From: Candidatus Melainabacteria bacterium
Lineage (GTDB): Bacteria; Actinomycetota; Actinomycetes; Mycobacteriales; Pseudonocardiaceae
Direction: 5' to 3'
Assembly (NCBI GenBank): GCA_903970565.1
Contig: CAJCJE010000904.1
Coordinates: 1-7,899, forward strand
DNA: 7,899 nucleotides
Part shown: positions 1 to 5,209 of the stretch, in pieces
Layout: each line of letters starts with the position of its first letter
Numbering within the stretch: the stretch's first letter is position 1
Made by a program: the position numbers and the translations under genes
Notes under the pieces: model-generated
Database searches by the model: none
Seen by the model: the letters and a program-made list of their open reading frames with translations, nothing else
Told to the model about the DNA's origin: nothing

Positions 1-3
1 GGT

Positions 4-1704
4 TCACCACATCCGGATCGCGCCCCAGAACACGTCGTCGGTGGTCACGTCGGTGACGCCGTCCGGGTCGCCGGACTGGTAGGCGTTCATCTGCTTGCCG
101 CTGCCGAGGTAGACCGCGACATGCTCGTCCGCGTTGTCGCCGTACCAGAGGATGTCGCCCGGTTTGAGCTGGGACAGGTAGTCGTCGACCTGCGTCGACT
201 TGCCCGCCGCCCCTGCGCTGATCACGGTGTTGGGGTGCAGCGCCAGGGCCTGGGTCCACTGTTCCCAGGTGTATCCGTCCAGCGCGTCCAGCCCGGTGGT
301 CTCGTAGTAGGCGTAGCGCACCAGCCCGGAGCAGTCGAACCCGTCGACGTGGCAGTCGTTCGGCGCCCCGTTCTCCGGCGAGCAGCTGCCGTAGGTCGGT
401 CCGGGGGTCGCGCCGTGTCCACCGTCCCAGGAGTAGATCCGGTACTGGTAGATGGCGTTGCTGGGCACGGTGATCGCGCACATGTTGTCGATGAGCTTGA
501 TCGTCAGCGCGGGCAGGCCGGTGAAGCTGTAGCCGCAGGCCGATCCGTTGGTCGGGGCTCCGCCGTTGGTCGGCGGCGCGGTCGGCGGTGCCGGTTTGCT
601 CGCGCAGGTCGGCAGGCCGGGCCAGTAGTTCTGGGCCCCGCTGAAGTAGATGGCGGGCACGTAGCCCTTGGCATTGTTGTCGGCGAGGGTGTACGCCCAG
701 TCCGAGGACGAGTAGCCCGAGGATGATGCCGTCCCGCCCGACAGGTGACAGTAGAACCAGTTCGCCGAGCCGCCGGTGGCGAGGGTGCCGACCACGCTGC
801 CACTGGTCGATGTCGTGGAGTAGACCGGGACTCCGCCGCTGGGCAGCCAGATCGGACAGTAGTAGACCGACTGGCCGGAGGGGTTCGTCCCCGAGTCGCA
901 ACTTCCGTCGCTCGGAGGTGGGGCCGTGCTGCCGCAGGCGCTCACGCCCGCCCAGTAGTTCGCCGACCCGGCGAAGTACACCGCCGGCACGTAACCGGTC
1001 GCGCCGTTGTCGTCACCGACGGTCTTGGCCCAGTTGGACGAGGTGTACCCCGACGCGGACGCGCTCGATCCGTTCAGCTGGCAGTAGAACCAGTTGACGT
1101 CGCCGCCTTGGTGGAGGTGGTCGACGACGGTCGAGGAGGTCGACGTGCTCGAATAGATCGGCACTCCGCCGCTGGGCACCCAGACCGGGCAGTAGAAGAC
1201 GCTGGAGCCGCCGAAGTTCGTGCCGGACGTGCAGGTGGTGCCCCCAGGCGAGGACGAACCGCCGCAGGAGGGCAGACCGGTCCAGCTGTTCGCCGTTCCG
1301 GAGAAGTAGACAGCGGGGACGTAACCGGTGGCGCCGTGGTCGTCGCCGATCGTCCTGGCCCAGTCCGTGGAGGTGTAGCCGCTCGCGGTCGCGGTCGCGC
1401 CCTGCTCCTGGCAGTAGAACCAGTTGGCGGTTCCGCCGGTGTGCAGGTGGTCCACGACCGTCGAGGAACTCGATGTGTTCGCGTAGACCGGGACTCCGCC
1501 GCTGGGCAGCCACACCCCGCAGTAGTAGACCGTCTGTCCCGACGGGTTCGTGCCGGAGGTGCAGTTATCGGAGGTCGCGCTCGACGCGCTGGCCACCGCC
1601 GGGGACATCATGAGCACGACCGCCGCGATGCCCGCCATGACACACAGGGTGATGATGCGGCGACTGAAAGCAGGAAATCTTCGCTGGAATCTGATGGATG
1701 GCAC
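4..1704 (-). CDS. Secreted NlpC/P60 peptidoglycan hydrolase with three SH3-like modules
   Basis: This is a predicted exported cell-wall endopeptidase of 566 residues. Residues 1-16 are basic, a hydrophobic stretch follows (about 17-36), and there is an Ala/Ser-rich cleavage region near residue 40. Three tandem modules (48-147, 158-257, 269-367) share the pattern of a Cys, W-P/L-P-S-G-G-V-P-x-Y, N-W-F-Y-C and G-Y-V-P-A-x-Y-F; they read as bacterial SH3-like wall-binding units. A Pro/Thr/Gly linker (about 370-388) leads to the catalytic domain. The catalytic Cys is C458 in DCSGLV, the His is H528 in EHVAVYLG, and N540 falls where many family members have the third polar residue. NlpC/P60 enzymes cut peptide bonds in peptidoglycan stems, usually gamma-D-Glu to diamino acid. 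The GTG start is chosen because GAGGAG lies 6 bases upstream (1711-1716). It lies 77 bases downstream of the small secreted-protein gene and may share its transcript. The SRRII sequence near the N-terminus weakly resembles a Tat motif. The exact bond cut cannot be told. Confidence 0.94.
   Translation of the reverse strand: MPSIRFQRRFPAFSRRIITLCVMAGIAAVVLMMSPAVASASSATSDNCTSGTNPSGQTVYYCGVWLPSGGVPVYANTSSSSTVVDHLHTGGTANWFYCQEQGATATASGYTSTDWARTIGDDHGATGYVPAVYFSGTANSWTGLPSCGGSSSPGGTTCTSGTNFGGSSVFYCPVWVPSGGVPIYSSTSTSSTVVDHLHQGGDVNWFYCQLNGSSASASGYTSSNWAKTVGDDNGATGYVPAVYFAGSANYWAGVSACGSTAPPPSDGSCDSGTNPSGQSVYYCPIWLPSGGVPVYSTTSTSGSVVGTLATGGSANWFYCHLSGGTASSSGYSSSDWAYTLADNNAKGYVPAIYFSGAQNYWPGLPTCASKPAPPTAPPTNGGAPTNGSACGYSFTGLPALTIKLIDNMCAITVPSNAIYQYRIYSWDGGHGATPGPTYGSCSPENGAPNDCHVDGFDCSGLVRYAYYETTGLDALDGYTWEQWTQALALHPNTVISAGAAGKSTQVDDYLSQLKPGDILWYGDNADEHVAVYLGSGKQMNAYQSGDPDGVTDVTTDDVFWGAIRMW
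604..1563 (-). repeat. Three tandem SH3-like coding repeats
   Basis: Within the NlpC/P60 gene, three units of about 100 codons recur with a period of 110-111 codons: 1264-1563, 934-1233 and 604-900. Each holds four Cys residues with spacing 14, 36 and 49 (48 in the third), which suggests two conserved disulfides per unit. Units 1 and 2 are the closest pair, sharing for example the S-S-S/T-T-V-V-D-H-L-H stretch. Unit 3 has lost one residue and changes that stretch to V-V-G-T-L. The divergence pattern suggests a recent duplication of units 1 and 2. Confidence 0.9.
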
Positions 1705-1740
1705 GTCCTACTCCTCGGCTGGGAGGCAGGTGACAAGGGG

Positions 1741-1755
1741 CGCCGTGAGACGGCG
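1741..1755 (-). other. GC-rich hairpin between the two secreted-protein genes
   Basis: A perfect 6-bp stem (CGCCGT / ACGGCG) with a 3-base loop lies in the 77-base gap between the small secreted gene and the NlpC/P60 gene. No run of U follows it in the direction of transcription. It is therefore a weak candidate for an intrinsic terminator and could instead act as a 3'-end stabiliser or a partial attenuator that sets the ratio of the two proteins. This is a structural reading only. Confidence 0.4.
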
Positions 1756-1781
1756 GGAAAGGCTGAATTCAGTGGAGGAGA

Positions 1782-2198
1782 TCAGCTGCTCGGGCATACC
1801 TGGAACGACCACACCGGGTCCCAGTCCATGCCGACTTCCTGGTACGCCTTCGAGGTGGAGAGCACATTTCCGGACTCGCCGTAGAAGGTCGTCACGGTGC
1901 CCGAACTCTGGTTGTTCATGATCTCGCCGCTACCGTGCCAGTCCGTCAGGTAGATGCGCTGGCAGTCGTAGTAGCTGTTGTAGTAGCCGTTGTTCGAGGA
2001 GTCCAGGTGGAACGTGCACAGATGGTCTGCCAGGCAGTAGGTCCGCCCGAACTGCCGTGATCCCGGAGGTGGGCTCGACGCGGCGTGGGCCGGTGCCGTC
2101 GGCGCGGCGGCCGTGCTGGTGGCGGCGGCCGACGAGGTCGCCAATCCGCCGGCAAGGGCAATCGCCACGAGTCCGCCGGCGATCAATGATTTTCGCAT
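1782..2198 (-). CDS. Small secreted protein, peptidase inhibitor I36-like
   Basis: This 138-residue exported protein has MRKS then a hydrophobic Ala/Gly-rich core (about 5-25), followed by a low-complexity Ala/Thr/Pro stretch up to residue 46. The mature domain (about 50-138) has four Cys (C55, C61, C79, C135), enough for two disulfides. It is Tyr/Trp/Asn-rich, with N-N-Q-S-S-G-T-V-T-T-F-Y and W-D-P-V-W-S-F-x-V-C near the end. That pattern resembles small actinobacterial secreted proteins annotated as peptidase inhibitor family I36 or beta/gamma-crystallin-like. The assignment is by remembered family pattern and is moderate only; inhibitor activity cannot be inferred. The ATG start is chosen over an in-frame upstream start at 2351 because AAGGA sits 6 bases before it (2205-2209) and the signal peptide starts directly there. 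It is likely the first gene of a two-gene transcript with the NlpC/P60 hydrolase. Confidence 0.82.
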   Translation of the reverse strand: MRKSLIAGGLVAIALAGGLATSSAAATSTAAAPTAPAHAASSPPPGSRQFGRTYCLADHLCTFHLDSSNNGYYNSYYDCQRIYLTDWHGSGEIMNNQSSGTVTTFYGESGNVLSTSKAYQEVGMDWDPVWSFQVCPSS

Positions 2199-2228
2199 CC
2201 TGCATCCTTTCGATTGTTGATGAACATG

Positions 2229-2257
2229 ATCCGACAGCACTATTCGCCAGGCGACAA
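2229..2257 (-). promoter_or_regulatory. Candidate promoter for the small secreted-protein gene
   Basis: Read on the minus strand, a -35-like TTGTCG (2252-2257) is followed after 17 bases by TCGGAT (2229-2234). Both are near the actinobacterial housekeeping pattern (TTGACR, TAGGAT-like). Transcription would start near 2222, giving a leader of about 25 bases that contains the ribosome-binding site. The -10 has a C at its second position, which lowers confidence. Confidence 0.33.
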
Positions 2258-2407
2258 CGGGCAGAAATGTGGTGTTGTTTCTTGTCGCGACCGAGGTTTC
2301 TTCTCCGCCTGGATTCGGTGGTCCGATATGACGTCGCCGGGTTTGGGCCACCTCGGCGCCGGGTACTGGTGTTGCGCCTGCCGAAAGAGCGGGCTGACTC
2401 GGTAAGT

Positions 2408-2426
2408 ACGTGAAGTAAATTCACGT
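2408..2426. promoter_or_regulatory. Inverted repeat, candidate operator (ACGTGAA-N5-TTCACGT)
   Basis: A perfect 7-bp inverted repeat with a 5-base AT-rich centre (GTAAA) sits in the divergent intergenic region, about 210 bases before the small secreted gene and 318 before the HTH gene. No T-run follows on either strand, so a dimeric regulator site is more likely than a terminator. Its core, TGAA-N5-TTCA, recurs in the second long intergenic region at 4769-4781. Confidence 0.45.
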
Positions 2427-2692
2427 TGGTTCATTCTCACGCCCGTTCTTCGGCCTGGTTTCCGCGACGCGGGCCTGCCGCGTCGCCACGACAACGACCT
2501 GTGGACGTGAAGCAGATCGTGTGCCGACCCGGTTGGCCAGAGTTCCGCCGGTCCGAGTCGTCCGGCCGGTCCGAGGGGCGGTTCCCGGAGTCCGTTGGAC
2601 GTGTTCGGACAGTCGCTGACCTGCCTTTTCGTCTCGTCCGCTCCCGGAGGGCCGCCGGTCCACGGGTTACTCCGAATGGCCGAGTGTCGTGG

Positions 2693-2727
2693 TTGACGGC
2701 GATACCGCGCCCGCTATCCTCCGCGGG
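2693..2727 (+). promoter_or_regulatory. Housekeeping-type promoter, likely giving a leaderless mRNA
   Basis: TTGACG (2693-2698) and TATCCT (2715-2720) are separated by 16 bases, close to the actinobacterial SigA/HrdB consensus. The -10 ends six bases before the GTG at 2727, the spacing expected for transcription to start at the G of that start codon. The message would then be leaderless, which is common in actinobacteria. It supports the most upstream start of the downstream gene, which lacks a ribosome-binding site at that position. Confidence 0.6.
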
Positions 2728-3713
2728 TGGGGGAAGGAGTGAATGGCCCGCGTCGTAGCATCCGGACCGTGCCAATGACGGCGATCAGGGTGGTCGGCCT
2801 GCTGACGCTGGCCGCGACCGTGGCCGAATTCCTCCGCGACCGCTCGCCCCTGTCGGTGGTGGGCATCGGGTTGGCCGCGTTGCTCGTGGTGCTGCTGGTC
2901 ATTGCTCCGCCGGCCAGGGAACCGATCAGGGAGCCGGTCGAGGCCGGAGCACCACGCCAGGAGAACGACGACAGGGTCGCCCGGTTCTCCCAGGACCTCA
3001 AGGAACGCCTGTTGTCCGGGCCCTACCGCTCGGTCACCGCCTTCGCCGACAACTACGCCCTGACCGGCGTCAGCCGATCCACCACCTACGCCGCGATCAG
3101 CGGCACTCGGCTACCCACCGAGGGCACCGTCGACAAACTGCTCGCCACGGTGGTGGGAGCCGACCAGACGGAGATCCAGGCGTGGCGGGCGCGCCGATGC
3201 GCCCTGGACATCACACCGTCCGACGAGCCGGACGGCGCGTCCCCGGCCACGCGGCCGGCCACCCGATCGGTCCGGCTACGCGACGCGGCCGTGATCGCGG
3301 TCGGGTTCGCCGTCGTGGCAGCGGGCGCGGGGGCCGCGATCACCCTGTCGATGAGTCATCGGTCAGCGCCGACGACCATCGCGTCGACCACCAGCCGGAC
3401 GAGCTGTTCCCCGACGCCGGATCTACGGCGGCACCAGGTCATCGCCCACGTCACCAACACCCAGGGCGAGGGTACGTACGCCAGGATCACGCCGCGGGAG
3501 GCCTGCCACACCGGATTCCTGTCCGACGGTGACACCATCACCGTGGTCTGCCAGGACCTGCACGGCCCGGTCATCACCGACGTGTACGACGGCGCGGTGC
3601 GGGGGTGGCCGGTCTGGGACAAGCTCGGCAGCGGCGCCTACGTGTCCGACCTCTACGTCGACCTGCCCAAGGGCAGCAGGCCGGCGCTGGTCGACCAGCT
3701 GCCCGCCTGCTGA
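2727..3713 (+). CDS. Membrane-anchored HTH protein with extracytoplasmic SH3-like domain
   Basis: This 328-residue protein reads as a one-component transmembrane regulator. Segments 17-36 and 43-61 are hydrophobic and separated by a short charged turn. Residues about 85-160 form an all-helical region with a helix-turn-helix-like element, G-V-S-R-S-T-T-Y-A-A-I-S-G (114-126), followed by R-L-P and Q-A-W-R-A-R-R; this resembles the XRE-like HTH domains common in actinomycetes. A third membrane segment lies at about 186-208. After a Thr/Ser linker, residues about 236-316 resemble an SH3-like domain ending W-D-K-L-G-S-G-A-Y-V-S-D-L-Y-V-D. With a cytoplasmic N-terminus, three crossings place the HTH inside and the SH3-like part outside, which is self-consistent. 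GTG 2727 is favoured by the leaderless promoter. Alternatives are GTG 2739 or ATG 2775, which would shorten or remove the basic N-terminal tail. Its DNA target, if any, is unknown; the divergent secreted pair is the natural candidate. Confidence 0.85.
   Translation: MGEGVNGPRRSIRTVPMTAIRVVGLLTLAATVAEFLRDRSPLSVVGIGLAALLVVLLVIAPPAREPIREPVEAGAPRQENDDRVARFSQDLKERLLSGPYRSVTAFADNYALTGVSRSTTYAAISGTRLPTEGTVDKLLATVVGADQTEIQAWRARRCALDITPSDEPDGASPATRPATRSVRLRDAAVIAVGFAVVAAGAGAAITLSMSHRSAPTTIASTTSRTSCSPTPDLRRHQVIAHVTNTQGEGTYARITPREACHTGFLSDGDTITVVCQDLHGPVITDVYDGAVRGWPVWDKLGSGAYVSDLYVDLPKGSRPALVDQLPAC
3674..3712. terminator. Compound hairpin at the convergent gene junction
   Basis: An outer 8-bp stem, CAGCAGGC (3674-3681) with GCCTGCTG (3705-3712), encloses a perfect 14-base palindrome (3686-3699). 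The structure covers the last codons and most of the stop codon of the HTH gene, just before the 9-base gap to the opposing gene. It lacks a T-run on either strand. It may slow or stop transcription from either side as a factor-assisted or non-canonical terminator; the same sequence also codes protein, so some of the symmetry could be chance in GC-rich DNA. Confidence 0.4.
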
Positions 3714-3722
3714 CGCGGTTGG

Positions 3723-4382
3723 TCAGGCCGTGGTGGGGGCGTGCGTGGTGCGGACGGTCCAGAGCAGGAGCAGTCCCAGCACCGCGAACATGAGGATCTG
3801 CGAGACGTTGGCGGCCAGGCGCAGGGGCAGCAGAAAGGCCATTGCCATCCGCACGATCGCATCGATGAGCAGGGTCACGCCCCAGACGAGGGACACGCGG
3901 TACCAGCGGGCACGCATGGTGTCGGTGTTCGCGGTCGCCCGGAACTGCTCCTGCTGGGTGGCATCGCCGGAGCGGGAGAAGCGCAGCGCGGCGTAGTAGG
4001 CGAGCGGGCGGTGGATCAGGCAGCTGACGACGAGGACGAGTCCGGCGATGCAGGACTGCGCGGAGTCCTTGGCGAGGATGATCCGGGGGTCGCCGGAGAC
4101 GAAGCTCAGGATGAGGCTCGCGCCGAACAGGACGAGCAGGAACAGCGCGAAGGGGTCCAGCCGGCGTTGTCGGATGGCGACCCAGGCCATCCGCAGGCCG
4201 GAGACGACGGTGCCGGCCAGCAGCGAGACGTAGGTGCTCGCGCCGAACAGTTCCGCGGCGAAGTAGGCGATCACGGACAGGCCGATGTCGTAGAACAGGG
4301 TGCTGACCATCGCGCGCACGGCCGGGTTCCGCAGCGGGGTGCGCCAGGGCTGGCCAGTGGTTTCGGGCGGCGTCGTGGACAT
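3723..4382 (-). CDS. VC0807-family integral membrane protein
   Basis: This 219-residue protein has about six membrane segments (roughly 24-46, 50-70, 77-95, 109-125, 160-180, 190-212). It shows the features I associate with the VC0807 family: a conserved Asp in the first helix (Y-D-I-G), R-R-L-D-P-F after the second, G-D-P-R-I-I-L-A-K-D-S-A before the fourth, an R-P-L-x-Y-Y stretch, and W-G-V-T-L-L-I-D-A-I-V-R in the fifth. The molecular function of the family is not established to my knowledge. AGGAG (4389-4393 on the complement) lies 6 bases before the ATG, so the start is secure. It converges on the HTH gene with a 9-base gap and is monocistronic within the window. Confidence 0.9.
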   Translation of the reverse strand: MSTTPPETTGQPWRTPLRNPAVRAMVSTLFYDIGLSVIAYFAAELFGASTYVSLLAGTVVSGLRMAWVAIRQRRLDPFALFLLVLFGASLILSFVSGDPRIILAKDSAQSCIAGLVLVVSCLIHRPLAYYAALRFSRSGDATQQEQFRATANTDTMRARWYRVSLVWGVTLLIDAIVRMAMAFLLPLRLAANVSQILMFAVLGLLLLWTVRTTHAPTTA

Positions 4383-4456
4383 GGCGAACTCCTGGTGGCT
4401 GAAGGCGGGATTTCCGCTTGCGGGAAAACCGATTCGTTGTTTTGGCTCTGAAATAG

Positions 4457-4485
4457 AAACTACTTTTCTCGGTTCTGATCGTCAT
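4457..4485 (-). promoter_or_regulatory. Candidate promoter for the VC0807-family gene
   Basis: On the minus strand ATGACG (4480-4485) and TAGTTT (4457-4462) are separated by exactly 17 bases. Both differ little from the TTGACR / TANNNT housekeeping pattern, and the stretch is AT-rich against its surroundings. Transcription would start near 4450 and leave a leader of about 68 bases. That leader contains a short bulged hairpin around 4412-4426. Confidence 0.45.
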
Positions 4486-4758
4486 GCGGCTCGGGCCGTA
4501 TTCTCGGGGTGGAGAATGGCTCCACCCGAGGGTGGAGAACGACTCGGGCGCAACAACAGCCATACCGGCCGGATCGCTTCCGCCGGCCGCTCCCCGCGAT
4601 GCCGGTCGTCGCATGGGCGAGAACTCCTTGGAATAGGGCGGTTCCGGCCTTTTCGGTGCGTGCGGAGCGGCGTCGACGTGGCCGTGAAGATTCCTGTTCC
4701 GCGAGCGCCGGTTCACGCGCCGTCCCGGTCGCCTGCTCCGGCACCTGCTCAAGGGGAG

Positions 4759-4791
4759 TCGCCATATATGAATAAAATTCATTTATGGCGA
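4759..4791. promoter_or_regulatory. Long AT-rich inverted repeat, candidate operator
   Basis: Arms of 15 bases (4759-4773 and 4777-4791) pair with a single mismatch around a 3-base AAA centre. The core ATGAAT-AAA-ATTCAT is perfect. In DNA of this GC content such an AT-rich symmetric element is conspicuous. No T-run follows, so a protein-binding site is the better reading. TGAA..TTCA half-sites are seen in ArsR/SmtB-type operators, among others, but the spacing here does not identify a family. It lies about 420 bases before the kinase start and 375 before the VC0807 start. Confidence 0.5.
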
Positions 4792-4950
4792 TGAGTGAGC
4801 GACGAGCGATGAGGCCGGGTCGGGATCACGGTGTGATGCGTGGTCCGAATTTCGGCGTGGGTAAGTTGGTTGATCTTCGTAGGAAAGTCGGACTGTCCGT
4901 AAGCCCGTGAGAAAGGCTCGTATGATCAAATTTGGCATTCCGCGTGAGCT

Positions 4951-4984
4951 GTCTCCTGCTCGGAGACGGCTAAATACCGTTTTT
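4951..4984 (+). terminator. Two overlapping hairpins followed by a T-run
   Basis: The first stem is GTCTCC / GGAGAC (4951-4956 with 4962-4967, 5-base loop). The second is ACGG / CCGT (4966-4969 with 4977-4980, 7-base loop), followed directly by T at 4981-4984, making five T with the last base of the stem. The stems share bases 4966-4967, so they cannot both form fully. The second resembles a weak intrinsic terminator and the first could compete with it. No upstream gene on this strand ends nearby, so it would act on a leader transcript, perhaps that of the kinase operon. Confidence 0.3.
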
Positions 4985-5209
4985 CCGCCGAGATGTCAAC
5001 GTGATCTGCGATCGATCTGATATTTCATGCATTGTTGCTGGCAGCGGGCATTCCGGAGGCGTGACTAGTGTTTGAAGATCATGCACGCTAAGGTGTCTTC
5101 TCTGGATGGCGGTAATTGATTGCTTCCTGGTGGTGAGGTCGGTTGCGCCTGCTACCGCCCATCCGCCTGCTGCTTTGGATGTCCCAACGCCGTTCACCAG
5201 TGGAGTGCC

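Larger units (their letters stand above)
2199..2726. other. Gene-free divergent intergenic region
   Basis: This 528-base stretch separates the minus-strand secreted pair from the plus-strand HTH membrane protein. I see no convincing gene: the open frames are Arg/Pro-rich and without recognisable domains. It holds a candidate promoter at each end, the inverted repeat at 2408-2426, and an 11-base direct repeat GCCGGTCCGAG at 2547-2557 and 2565-2575, whose copies start 18 bases apart. Its length exceeds what two simple promoters need, so additional control sites are plausible. Confidence 0.6.
4383..5209. other. Long gene-poor region before the conservon kinase
   Basis: This 827-base stretch holds no gene I can support. 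The longest reading frame on the minus strand (4460-4765) has no ribosome-binding site, no recognisable domain and only about two thirds G/C at third positions, well below the real genes here. The part from about 4790 to 5110 is visibly more AT-rich than the flanking genes. It contains the VC0807 promoter, a GGGTGGAG cluster (4507-4537), an inverted repeat at 4566-4589, the long palindrome at 4759-4791 and the overlapping hairpins at 4951-4984. No strong promoter for the kinase gene is evident; a TAAGGT at 5089-5094 is a possible -10 without a good -35. Confidence 0.6.

Noticed and set aside
1763..1772. Palindrome CTGAATTCAG downstream of the small secreted gene
   Set aside because: Short, without a spacer or a second copy; it contains TGAATTCA but not the N5-spaced core of the two intergenic palindromes, so probably chance.
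2199..2351. Upstream in-frame extension of the small secreted protein
   Set aside because: It would bury the signal peptide behind 51 charged residues; the ATG at 2198 has AAGGA 6 bases upstream.
4566..4589. Inverted repeat CGGCCGG / CCGGCCG with a 10-base spacer
   Set aside because: G/C-only symmetric 7-mers are common in such DNA; no T-run and no positional link to a gene end.
4460..4765. Minus-strand open frame of 101 codons before the VC0807 gene
   Set aside because: No ribosome-binding site at its ATG, which lies inside the long palindrome; G/C at third positions is only about two thirds; Arg/Pro-rich product with no recognisable domain.
4300..4794. Plus-strand open frame of 164 codons overlapping the VC0807 start
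   Set aside because: It runs antisense through the VC0807 5' end and its promoter, has no ribosome-binding site and no family resemblance; the VC0807 assignment is firm.
5120..5209. Upstream TTG start adding 30 residues to the kinase
   Set aside because: No ribosome-binding site; the added stretch is Cys-rich and unlike conservon kinases; GTG 5210 has GGAG at a suitable distance.
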